NCBI GenBank assembly: GCA_013398275.1
Contig: VZSE01002737.1
Coordinates: forward strand, 1,102,481 to 1,166,480
DNA: 64,000 nucleotides
Direction: 5' to 3'
Source of the DNA: Promerops cafer
Taxonomy: Eukaryota > Chordata > Aves > Passeriformes > Nectariniidae
In this document: in pieces, positions 1-11,057 of the stretch
Layout of the letters: every line of letters starts with the position of its first letter
Position numbering within the stretch: position 1 is the stretch's first letter
Program-made: the position numbers and the translations under genes
Notes under the pieces: model-generated
The model's input: the letters and a program-made list of their open reading frames with translations, nothing else
The model's database searches: none
What the model was told of the DNA's origin: nothing

Positions 1-2565
1 CTCCAGGGCTATGGAATTCCCAGGATTGGTAAAAGTCATCAGCATTCATGTGAGTGTATTCTGATGGCTCACAAAATGCTCATACACATTCATATGACTA
101 TGGATTTCTGTGCTAATTCAGAGAGCAGAATTAATTAATCAGATAACTCCCACAACAGGCTGGAGAGTGGAGAAGCACTGAGTGTATTATTTAGGAATGT
201 GATGCCAATAACGGGGTCATTTTCTGAAAACCTACCTATCAGTCTTCAATATCCCAAGTGGAAGAGTGCATGGAGAAACTACCATACATTTGTGTCATCC
301 ATGCAAAAACACTACTCCCAGAACCACACAGCAGTTGTTCAAACCTTTATATTAAGGCTGAAGGTGAAAGGAATGACTTTTCTTGGTTGTTTAGATTATA
401 AGATGTCTTATTAAGGCCTAAAAAACAGCTATAAGGCATGTTTCTCTTGAGGGGAAGAGGTAGTGGGCAGGGAGGGGAAAAGACAGGATACAATCACGTA
501 ATTTACATTCCGAATCTGCCCATCTATCTTTACATCACTCAGTACAGAGGTCCACATGAAAATGATCTTGTTTCTTTCATTTTTTTCTCTAATTAGATTT
601 CCAGATTTACTGCCTAAAGAGACAAATTGCTTCCTCATTGTAGCAATCCACCCACGGCAGCATCTAATTCTGGCTTTACCCCAAAACATACCAGACACTT
701 CATACTCGAAATCCTGACAGCTACAAAGGTGAGGAAAAAAAAGTAAGTTTAGTCTGCTTTTCCCTACTTGCAGGAGGCAGAACCAAGCAGACAAATTTAT
801 AAACACAGCAGAAGGTCATCTCCTTTCAGCAGGCACTTGGACATCACAGCCATAGGACCAAGGGATACCAGGCTGGGCACAAGAGTGAGACTCCTTTGAG
901 CACAAGGTGAAATACCAGCATAATTCAGTGTAAAAAGATAACAGAGTCTGAAGTAGGTGTCAATCACCCTCTGTCTCTTATTATTATTCAAGTAATTAAT
1001 CATAATAGTGTGTAATCATAATGTGGTATAATGAACTGACTGCACTAATTCCATTTATGCTTAAGTACATTGATTGTAGTAACATAAAATAAAAGTTCCA
1101 CATAGTCAAGGACTTGATACTCTAGATACAACATCATCTTAATAGTAACAATCAGTTTATCAGCCTTATTTTTATTCAAATAAATTCCTTTATTGCACTT
1201 TAATTAACTACTATGGCTTGATTCTATTGAGCATTAGAGCAGGAAATAATTGCAGCTGGCTTCACACTAGGGGTTACTATTACCTCCAAAGAAATGAGGA
1301 CAATCAATATTCCAGGGAGGACAGGTACTGAAACTGCCTGCTGAACAAATTGCAGATCAATAATCATGATAGAAAATGGAAAGGAGATTTGCATTTGAAG
1401 GAATCCCAGAGGAAAAGAATGGAGTACAAAGACAAATGTGTATTTTCTCTAACTTGGTTGTTCATTTGTGTCTGAACCCCTAGTCATCAGGACCTGTGAG
1501 CTAAACCAAACAGGTAGGCCTGTCAGCAGCTGGTTGTCTGCCACCAAGAAGAGTTTAGGATAGGATTTTAGGACAAGTAGATCAAAAATAATTTAATGTA
1601 TGTTTGATTTTCTTTTGTTAACCACTGCAACAGCAATTACAATCACATATTTTAATTGGAATACGTTAACAACTGGCATGTGTGTACTTCTTCCTGAAAC
1701 CTTATCTGTATTATGGGCAAGTGAAGTACAACCATTAAATAAGAATTTTCAATGGGAGTAAAGGCCTCAGTTCCAGGCATACCCCATTCCAGGGCTTTCT
1801 GTTGGCTATAAGGATGCCATTGCATTCAGCCACAGAAAACATGGTAACCATTAATGTTAACAAATTAATGCACAGAATCACATGGAAAATATTTCCTTCA
1901 GCAGCTGGGCAGCAGGGAGAATCCCTCTAAGCATTTCCAGGGAATGCAGGGAAGATGTGGGCTTGTTTCCAAGTGCTGCCTTCCCCTGCATGTAGTTGTT
2001 CTGCTACGTTCCATAACTTCCAGATTCCAAGGGGAAAAAAGGCAAGTTATTAATTAATAATTACTTAATTCTCCATCAAAATTACTCAGTGTCTCATATG
2101 GTCAATAACTACATCTGACTTCCTTACTGTTACCCATTTTCTAAACATGATCATGTATTTTAATTTTGCTTTACAGTAGAAGAAAACCAGTGAAAGGTTA
2201 ATTTAATTCTAGGCAGCCCAGAATACCTGAGAAACTATGTAAATGCTGAGAAAGAGTTGCATGAACACCAGAAGTGTGCAGAAAATGTGTTTGTGTAAAA
2301 TTCATATAAAATACAACGCAAAATGCTAAGGGTGCTTAGGAAACTACAGCTTCTTGGATTGGGTTTTTTTATATTTGTAAGGTGGTGATGTTGTTTAAAA
2401 ACAACAAAAGTTACATTTTCTCCTTTCTAAGTTGTAGCCTGCTCGGGTCACGAGGTTTCTGGGAAGATCACAGACCTGGAGGAGAGCATTTTCTTTTCCT
2501 GTAATATTTTGTTTACTCAGAGCCGTATTATCCGTGATAACTTAAGGAAATTCAGCCCCATTTAC
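1..2565 (-). other. BICD1: BICD1 intron 2 (5' part)
   Basis: This is the sequence downstream of the exon 2 donor on the minus strand. It is AT-rich and unique-looking. I see no exon, RNA gene or clear interspersed repeat in it. Small features are a G-rich stretch at 451-477 (four G runs, but one loop of 10 bases) and AT-rich low-complexity sequence around 2040-2070. The next BICD1 exon would lie left of position 1. Confidence 0.85.
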
Positions 2566-2778
2566 CTCTTTCAAGTCTTGCACAATAGCAGTGAGCCTCT
2601 CATTCTCTGCCTGAACGTTGGTGACCACAGCCCTGCTCTGCTTGAGCTCGTTCTGCATCTCCAGAATCTTGCCAAGGTAATAGGCTTCCTTTGACGCGGA
2701 CTCCTGGAGAAGAGTCTCTTCCCGCGTTTCGCCATCTTCGGCCACTTTGCGGTGAACAGAGAAGGACTGTCCAAAAGC
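2566..2778 (-). CDS. BICD1: BICD1 exon 2 (internal coding exon, Bicaudal D homolog 1)
   Basis: BICD1 is a cytoplasmic and Golgi-associated coiled-coil adaptor that links cargo such as RAB6 vesicles to dynein-dynactin. This exon translates without stops for 71 codons, starting AFGQSFSVHRK and ending ENERLTAIVQDLKE. That matches, from memory, about residues 72-142 of vertebrate BICD1. The text ETLLQESASKEAYYLGKILE favours BICD1 over its paralogue BICD2. The segment is heptad-rich and belongs to the first coiled coil, just after the CC1 box (encoded by exon 1, not in this window), in the part that lies along dynactin. On the minus strand the acceptor is a pyrimidine-rich stretch ending TTGCAG at 2779-2784. 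The donor is GTAAAT starting at 2565. Both junctions are phase 0 and the length is divisible by three, so skipping would keep frame. There is no start codon because the exon is internal. Open frame continuing past 2778 and 2566 is intronic read-through. Confidence 0.95.
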
Positions 2779-4838
2779 CTGCAAGGGGAAAACAGCACAG
2801 TGAAAACCCACTGAAGCCCTAGAGCAATTATCAACAGTACCGAGCAGCTGCACAGCCAGCAGGAATGGGATGGATCTGCAAATCCCAAACTCTGACCTAT
2901 GAAGCACTGTCCCAGCAGCTGAGGGCCACCAGCCCACTGAGCTGAAATGAGGCCTCTTGAGGCTGCTCCCGTTTGCAGTCTGGATTTATGGCCCCCATCC
3001 AGTCGACCTCCACTGAGATCAGGATGGTGCTGTGCTAACTGGCCATTCATTAGTGCCAGTGTTTAATCCTCCTGCACAAGGGCAGCCCATAACTCATCAA
3101 CTCCTTTCTTCTCTGGTTCCACAAAATAAACATGTGGTTTGGTTTGTTTTGGTTTAAAAAGCATAAACAGCTGGCAAATCTCACTGAATTGCTTTTCATT
3201 TCCAACAACCTTTTCTTATAGGAGCTCATGTCCTGGTATGGAAAAACGTTCCTATAACCTGGAAGAAAAATAAATGAGCTGAGAACCAAGCAGTGGCCAT
3301 CTACATATCTGGGATGCTAAACACAGAGTATGTCAGCACCTTCATTTCATTTATACTCAGTGGTTTTTGCTTCTGTTGGATATTTAACTGTTTGAGAAGT
3401 GTTTAAATATAGAGATAATTTCAGTGCTTGTCTTCTTGTTACTGGCTTACACTGATCAATTTAATAAGACAGCATTTCTCAGTGACAATTTCTGATGTTA
3501 TTTTTGACAGCTCTGGAGCAACCTGGAAGAAAGCAAAGTGCAATCCATGAGAGTAGACATGAGGAAGATATCATTTAACTATGAAAAACGGGAGGAAACC
3601 CAGCAATAATAAGATAACAAAAATGTAATAAAATAGACAAAACAGTAAAAACAGCAATAAGACAAAGTAAAATACAAGCAAAGATTTGAGTGTATCACCA
3701 TTTTAAAAACAGACCCTTAGCTGAAAATGACAGGACCTGATTCCAGAGAAGGACAAAAGAGGGCTTCTAATATGAAGAATGTTTAGCCTAACACAGGCAG
3801 AAGTTCTCTCATGTATCTTAAGTCCAAGTGAACAGATCTAAAAGACCACCAATTTTATTTTTTTCTCCTAATACATGAGAGAAATTTGTGTCATGGTAAC
3901 ATGCTATTTCAGTGAAAAATTATCCCTAAAAGCCTTATTTCTACCCAGTGCTGTAGCATCACAGCACACATTTGTACCCACTGTAAGCTGATGCCTCCTT
4001 TGCCTTCCCATCGATAAGACTTGCCAAAATAAATCCATTATTTTACTGCTGCTATTTATAAACTTTCAGAACACGTTCTAAGCTTTACTGGCACTAGAAC
4101 TCAAGCAACCCCTTAGAAACTTCAAAGTAAAACTCTCTTCAAAAACTTTCCAGCTTTTAGGTCTACTTCACTTGGAGAATCCTGTGAACTCAGCATTAAA
4201 GGATTCTAAAAATATTCAATAATGTATTAACCCAGCAGTCTTCGCAAAGAGTTGTAAGTTACTGAAATAGCAAGCATCAGCAACTTGCCAAATAGGTTTT
4301 TCCAAATACCAAGAAAGTCAGTTTAATGAAACTTAAGCACTGATATCTGTGAATTTAAGACAATTGTTTCAGGAACACTGCTAATAAATGATCTTCCTCT
4401 ACATGCTTACATTCAGTGGCTCACTGTTCCTAGTTTGAGACTGAGCAACAAGCTGTCAAATAAAGACCCTACAGGACAAACGTAAAGGCCACTTATCCAG
4501 GGGTAAAATCAAAACACAGAAGAAGAGCAGGTAGGACTTGCAGAGGGTGGAGAAGCTCATGAATAAATGTTACCTGGAGCCCTGTCTACCAGAGAACTAC
4601 AGTTAAACACCAGCACACAGCAATGACAGCCTTCCAGATGCATACCAGGTTTTCCTTGATGTACATTGAAGGTGCATTTTTAGCATGTGTGATGTTTCAG
4701 AACAGCTTTGAATACAGATTTTGGGGAGGGTACAAAACATAGTGGAAAATTACTGTGCACTCCACGTTTCCTTGTACCTATGACTACAGAAAATACATGA
4801 ACTTTTTGTTTCTGATGAAAGCAGTTTGAATGTTACTG

Positions 4839-5075
4839 TATCACAGAATGGGTCAGGTTGGGAGGGACCACCATGGGTCATCTGGTCCAACCTCCCTGCT
4901 CAGGCAGGGTCATCCCTTAGCACATGGCACAGGATTGCCTCCTGATAGTCCTTGAATAGCTCCAATAAGGGAGACTCCATAAACACTGGGCAATCTGTCC
5001 CAGTGCTAAGTCACCTGTAGAGCAGAATTTCTTCCTCATTTCTTTGATGGCCAAGCCTGTCCCAACTCAACCATA
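4839..5075 (-). mobile_element. CR1 LINE 3' fragment (5'-truncated)
   Basis: On the plus strand this opens with tcacagaatgggtcaggttg and ggagggaccaccatgggtca, followed by a ccaacctccctgctcaggca block. That is the reverse complement of the avian CR1 3' untranslated region. Later gggcaatctgtcccagtgct and gaatttcttcctcat match the segment upstream of it. The element therefore runs on the minus strand with its 3' end at 4839. It keeps only about 240 bp, as is normal for CR1 5' truncation. The truncation point near 5075 is approximate. Confidence 0.85.
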
Positions 5076-6900
5076 TCACAATATCTCTTTCTAAAACTGC
5101 TGTCAAGATGTTGAAAATCAGGGGCAGGAAAGCAAGCAAGCATGCTTGGATATTGATGGTAATTATGCAGATCAATGCAACAAGGAGATGAACATGAATT
5201 AATTATAAGCGAGCAAAAAGTTCTGCTTCTCTATTTCATAGCCTGTGCAGAACACCAAAAAGTTTAAAATTTCCAGACATGTCCACTTAGTCTTCCATGA
5301 GATTGATCACTTTTAAATTAAACCACATATCAATACTTTTCAGCTGGTAGCCAAATATTTGTTCTATTTTGATTTTATGTTCAATAATTTGCTTAATACA
5401 TTTACTTATCCCTAAGACTTTATAACCCTGTTATGATGTGAAATATTTCAAGTATGTAAAATCACATGAGAAGGTGATGACCTGAACTGCAAGGTAAAGG
5501 AAGTTCACTTGCATCTAGGTCATGTGTTGGATACAAACTGGTTTGCTGAATAGATCTTATGGTACTGGATGTGAGGGAATACCAGCCTGCCACAGAAGCC
5601 TAAGTGGAGAAACAGCTTTCCTGTGATGTGACACGACACCGAGGGAGAGGAAGAAGTACACAAAAGCAAAGCAGATGTTCCCTGCATTCTCCAATGAATA
5701 AGATCTTGGTATTTTCATAGAATGGCCTCAGGTTCTCTGAGTAGGAGCTGTACAACACTGTGCAGGTGTATCAGTTAATGACCACTGCTCTTTTCAGCAT
5801 GGCACTGCTTGGTGGGACTCCTCATTAAAACCACTTAGAAAACACTGTTGGTCCCTTGTTGGCTTTTGGTTTCAGTAATCACAGCATGGGGCTTTCCTGA
5901 CATCTTCCAGATTTAAGTTTGGACTCAGAAGGAGCTGTGTAGCCCTTCAGGGCTTCTGTTCTTTGAGAAACTAGTCCCAGAGTAGACAATAGCTTAAATC
6001 AGCTACAAAGACTGAGGCAAGTTTACTGCTTGAACAAAGACTGTCCTAACAGAGAGCAGTCAGATTTTCACCTTACACTGGTCTCGTCACTTCTCTCAAG
6101 ATTTTGTTTCAAAGGAGGCTCTTGATTGAGTTAGAAGACACTTTTTCTTAGAAATTGGTCCTGAAAGTCAGGTAAGAAGACACCATTAAACTACGTATAC
6201 ACACGTATCTCCCGAAACCTCAGAATTGTGTAACACTACCATGATTTTTCAAAGTCATCTTAAAATTTGAACTTAGAGAACAATAAAATTGTGATCACTA
6301 TTTGAGGTCATGGTAAAGGATAGTAAAAGTGAGTGCACACAAGGAGGTCAATTTGATCATGCAGACAGTGTAACTTTGGAGGAAAAACACAATTTACTGT
6401 TGAACTCTAAGTAACCCCAGATGGAAATCCCAGTGTCAGAAGCAAACAAGTATGAGAGACAATGCTGTGAACAAAAGGGGCACAGATTTGCAAAGGAACA
6501 ATAGAAAAATGACTGCTCCAGACATGTCATAATTATATGATAAATATAAACAGCAGTAGAAAGCTAATGTGCAGTGACATAAAATGATATCTAAAACAAA
6601 AATTCTATTTAGCACTTCAAGAAAGAAAGGAAAAAGAGAAGCTAGATTTCTAATTTAGGTGTAGAAAGCAGCACACATGTGAAAGATCAGTTTAAAATGT
6701 AAGTGGGTAATGAAGGCTGCTATTTCTGAATTTCACTTTTATTTTTACTAATGACCTCCTGGGGCTGGAATTCTGAAATGCTTCACAGAAATTCATTTTT
6801 CTACTCTGGAGTGATTAATGAGCAATAAACACAACCTGACTGCTATCAGGACAAGCAGGCAGCCTACCTTTATGACTTTGACACTGGCTGTAGTTTTTTT

Positions 6901-6991
6901 CTAATGCATAATGCAACAGCATTGGACTTGCTCAAATGATTACCTGTTTGAGCTGCTAACTTGCTGCAAAGCAGAATGTATTATGCATTAG
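6901..6991. repeat. Nested inverted repeat with homeodomain/POU-like cores
   Basis: The perfect 12-base arms ctaatgcataat (6901-6912) and attatgcattag (6980-6991) are reverse complements. Inside them gctcaaa (6930-6936) pairs with tttgagc (6947-6953), and ctgcaaagcag (6965-6975) is a further small hairpin. Both outer arms carry the ATGCAT/TAAT type of core that POU and homeodomain proteins bind. The sequence is unlike the repeats in this window. It may be a regulatory element or a small fold-back element. Function is inference only. Confidence 0.5.
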
Positions 6992-8537
6992 TTACCTGTA
7001 CATTCATAGCAGAAAAGCAGGAAAAAAACAGCCTGGATTATCCAAGAAGGCAGGATATTTCCTAGCCAAATGTCAGTGTGGCATCACAGGTGGAAATCTC
7101 TGCTCAGGACGCTACGGATTAATGCCTAAGGAACAAACCTTATTTTGTTGCACAACTTGAATGCCCTTTTATCACCAAATATTCCTTTAGTCACTTGCAA
7201 TTCTGTGTCTCTCAGATGAGACTTTTTTATACGTTTACTATATACAGGGGTTTTTTTTTCAAAATTCATTGACAAAAGCTCAGGGTTCTTTGAAATTTTT
7301 CTGCTAAGGACCAATCAGTGACAGACAGAGGTCCATGAGAAAATCCCCTCTAGGGAAGGCTGAGCAGAGGAGCAGCATCTGAGCAGGATCTGCTGCTTCT
7401 CTCAAACTGAGTTGGTACAAGACTGTTTCCTCCATAACTTGTGATGTGGCACTGAATCCAAACCCAACATGCTTCTCAGCAGTGCAGCAGCAAAAAACAC
7501 CCTTGCAGAGGTGACTGATGAGTTCTAGTCATATATCTCCTTTCTTAAAACTTTCTCAAGTTTTAGGCCTCCAAGTTTTGTCATAACAGACTAAATCTTT
7601 ATGCAGCTGGCATGACCTTCTGATGTTCATTTAAGATGGCTGATACAGGTCAATAGTTTCCTTTTGGAAGCCAATACTGAAGTTATTAAAGCCCTCAAAT
7701 GCAAATAATTGGCATATTGCAATCAAAACACAGGCAGATGCATGCTTAATGATGACAGAAGAAAAAAATTAATGGGCATTGTGTGGATAGTGCATGTGAG
7801 ATGGACAGCACATGCAGGGAAGCAGATTGAAAACTCAAAAACAGATTGAGCACACAGCCTGAATCAGCATGGTCTTATAAGCAAGAAAACTGGATCATGA
7901 ACTTCTGGGCTGACAGGCTAGCTGAAAACAGCTGATTGTCTGATTCCTCCTGTGTTCAGCAAAGCAGGATACTGAACTCTTCTGCAGAGGCAGAAGACTG
8001 AGCATTTATCTCATCACTAATTTAGCTTTCAGCTCAGAACACCAAGCAAGGTTCCTAGACTTAACCTGTTCCCCAGTCAAAAGGAATGAGATAATTGATC
8101 AAAATTCCATTGTACCCAAGCACCTGGCTAAGCACTGGTAGTTTCAAAATTTCCAGCCTCAAGATGATCAGTTTTATGCTCTATGGCACACAAGATGAAT
8201 AGGATTTTTGTGTGTTTGAATTTCATTTTCTTAATGTAACAACATAGCTTTTACTTCATATGCCCCATCTTGCAGAAAAAAGTTAAATGTTTTGCAGTCA
8301 GTATGAAGCAAGCTAACAAACTGGGGGGTTTCTTATTTCTTCTCATGCAAGCAGTCTGCCTTTTGAAAATTGTGAAAATTAAACTTTAAAGGACAGGTTT
8401 TTTTCAATTCATGCTTTGCTTTAGATAATTGAGGAAGCTCAAGTTCCCATTTGAGAAGTGTAGAGGAGAGTATCTGCTGCTGAGTGAAAAGGATGTTAGA
8501 ATAGATCCATTCATGATCTGAAATAAAAGATGCTATA

Positions 8538-8795
8538 GTTGTGACAGGACTGGAGGAAATCACCCCAAGCTGTGCCAGGGGAGGTTCATCTTGAACATCA
8601 AGAATTCCTTCACTGAAAGGGTGGTCAGGCATTGGAACAGGCTGCCCAGGGGGGTTGCGGAATCACCATCCCTGGAAGTGTATAAGAAATGACTGGACAT
8701 GACACTCAATGCTATGGTTTAGTTGACATGGTGGTGTTCAGTCAAAGTTTGGATTTTATCTTAGAGGTCTTCTCCAACCTTAGTTACTCTGTAAG
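8538..8795 (+). mobile_element. CR1 LINE 3' fragment
   Basis: Reads as the sense strand of avian CR1 near its 3' end. The end of ORF2 is recognisable in gcattggaacaggctgccca followed by gaatcaccatccctggaagt. The 3' UTR block contains tgctatggtttagttgacat and ends in ggtcttctccaacctta. It is 5'-truncated around 8538 and lacks a clean run of the terminal octamer repeat. Any reading frame across it on the minus strand is a shadow. Confidence 0.85.
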
Positions 8796-10269
8796 CATGG
8801 TACAGGCAACTGAGAAATCTATAAAGGACACTTGAAGAAGCTACCACCTAAAGGCAAAAAGCATTTAGCTTTATTTCCAAATGCCAACTTACTTAATTCA
8901 AGTCTCTTCAATAAAAATGCAAATGCTGTTGCAATGATAAGGTCACAGAAGTCAGTATCTGCATAAGAGATTTCACTTGCAAAAGGGACTCGCAAGCCAA
9001 GGTGATGGAGGTTTTACCTGTGCCAGAAATGCTAAGGAGATCAGATACATGGAAAACAGAACTAATCCTGAGTCTATTTACTGATGTAGAGCAGTAGGAC
9101 AAATGTCAACAACTCATAGGCTTTTCCCCAAGGACAATTTGGGTAAAAGAGTGAACAACGCCGACGCTTCTGTTTGTTCTCAGTGGATCCCTTCAGTATC
9201 CACAGTCCTCTTGAAATTCATATATCAGATGCTAATCAACAAAGCCTTCAGACAACACAGAAATTTATATTCAGCTCAGCTACTGACAGCCATGCTTCTG
9301 CAGTCCCAGTACACAGTGTGCTGGTTTCCATCAATATGTGTGAGGCCTCCGGCAACCACTCTGCCTTTTTAGAAATAAGGAACAAAACCACTCCTAAATG
9401 TGATGGCTAGGAAATATTTATGGACAAGAAGAAAGCACTACCATGAAAATGAACATTCAATGCCAACACCCACTGTTCGTCTGCAATTCAGCAAAAGGGG
9501 GAGTGAATAAGAATTTCCATTTAATTGCCTTGAACTGCAGTGTAGATGGGGATTTCAATTCCCCAGCCTTGAGCATTCCCTCCAGGCATAGAAAACACAA
9601 GAAGGGGGAAGCTTGTAACAAAGAGCACCACTTATCTACAACACAACAAATTAGTTTCTTGCTGGTAATTTTAAAGCAGCTCTGTTCAAAATTCCTATGG
9701 CAAATAATTAAATTATTTCTATAAACAAAATAATTCATATCTTAATGAAACATAAGGTGGCTTACAATTTTGCACAAATTCCTATCAGACCAACATCCAG
9801 CTATTATAAAATTTCAATTCAATCCAATAGAAGCACTACCAGAACAAGCATGTAAGACTGTCAGAGATTTTTCATTTTTTTTCTTTACAGTCCCTGAAGG
9901 CAGAGATGAAACCAGCCTTTCATGGAGGCCCTGCTACACTTGCACTGAGCACCAAAACCCCATTTTTACAAAAACATTTTTTTCCTTTTCTGACCGATTT
10001 GCTTCTATTTTTCTAACTATGAAATGGCTGAAATAACTGCAATTCTCTCTCCTGTGCTTGCTTGAATAAAGCAGCAAAGAATTAATGCCAAAATCCAGTT
10101 CTTTAAGAGCTGCCAGCCTGCTGGGACATTGTAGTTATTTCACGTTAGCTCCCCATAGGTAAACTCAAATGCCATAGTCAGAGCACATTTATAGAGCATT
10201 TTAGGAATGGTCTAAGCAAAGTCATGTTGGTAGCGAATAATAAAAACAACCCAATTGCTTAGTGAATCA

Positions 10270-10340
10270 CCTGAAGGGGGATAGAGTCAGACCCTTCTCA
10301 GCAGTGCACAGGAAAAGGGCAAGATAGGAGGTGATAGGAA
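10270..10340 (+). mobile_element. CR1 LINE fragment, left half interrupted by an LTR
   Basis: The stretch gacccttctcagcagtgcac followed by aggaaaagggcaagat matches the part of avian CR1 ORF2 that encodes the 'SDRTRGN' region. Homology stops near 10340, where LTR-like sequence begins, and CR1 homology resumes at about 10828. The two halves fit as one element. The left boundary is approximate. Confidence 0.6.
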
Positions 10341-10827
10341 TGACAGATTTGTCTTCACAAACAAGCAGCAGGTCTGCTGATAGACAAGACTAGCACTGAG
10401 AGAGAAAAGAAACAATGGGAAGGATTCCACTGACTGATGAACAGAAAATATGATATTTGCCTTTACAAAGAAACTGTAGGTTTGCTGATAAATGAAATTG
10501 GATATTGAAAGATGAAAAACAATGGGGAAAACCCATAAATTCCGTAAGAATTAGAAATTAAAAGGGGGGTTATACATTAAAGGGGAATCTCAGGTATTAG
10601 GCCTTTCGGGAAGCCTGTACCTCTCAAGTACCTCAGCTAATGGGGAAAGACAGAGGGAAAATGCAGCAAGAAAATTAGGATAAATAGGAGGCTGCATCCT
10701 CCAAAACTTTGAGAGATCCCAGGGGAATGCCCCATGGCCTCTCCCTTTATTCAAATAAAGTAAAAGGACTCCTCTGAATCCTTTTTGGACATAAACCTCT
10801 GGTGTTTGTGGATTAATTTTCCTCACA
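10341..10827 (+). mobile_element. Probable solo LTR of an endogenous retrovirus, inserted in CR1
   Basis: The element begins TG (10341) and ends in cctcaca (10827). It has the parts of an LTR in order on the plus strand: a U3 with a diverged tandem duplication (10344-10525), a TATA-like ataaata near 10680, an AATAAA signal near 10758, and about 70-110 bases of U5-like sequence. CR1 sequence flanks it on both sides. The right end is uncertain: an alternative end at 10866 would give TG...CA with near-matching 6-bp flanks taggaa/aaggaa, but CR1 homology seems to resume earlier. No gag, pol or env is present. It is old and carries no open viral gene. Confidence 0.55.
10344..10525 (+). repeat. Diverged tandem duplication in the LTR U3
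   Basis: Two units about 105 bp apart share an order of blocks. The first has atttgtcttcacaaac, aggtctgctgat and gaaacaatgggaa. The second has atttgcctttacaaag, aggtttgctgat and aaaacaatgggga. Duplicated U3 segments are typical of retroviral enhancers. Divergence between units suggests an old duplication. Confidence 0.6.
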
Positions 10828-11057
10828 AAGGTCACAATCTGAAACCAAGGAAATACACACAAAACAAAGGAAACCCACCCTGAGAGTGGCATGGCAGCAA
10901 AGCAAGTGCCCAGAGTGGCCATGTACCCTCCATCCTTGGAGAGTTTCAAAACTCATCTAGAAGACCCTAAACAACACTTAACTTAGAACTTCAGTCAGGT
11001 GATGGACAAAATCATGTTCAGGAACCTCTTGCAAACTAAATTCCATTATGATTCAGA
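10828..11057 (+). mobile_element. CR1 LINE 3' fragment, right half
   Basis: Resumes CR1 homology with caatctgaaaccaagg and accctgagagtggca, then ctccatccttggaga and ttcaaaactcatctagaag. It ends in a decayed 3' UTR (ggaacctcttgc, attccattatgattc). This order is that of avian CR1 ORF2 end plus 3' UTR on the plus strand. Together with 10270-10340 it forms one insertion split by the LTR. Confidence 0.7.

Noticed and set aside
451..477. G-rich stretch resembling a G-quadruplex
   Set aside because: One loop is 10 bases, beyond the usual limit of 7.
2571..3050. 159-codon minus-strand frame overlapping exon 2
   Set aside because: It is a different reading frame from the BICD1 coiled coil and runs through the splice acceptor into intron.
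5715..5735. tcatagaatggcctcaggtt, like a CR1 3' end
   Set aside because: Similarity does not extend beyond about 20 bases.
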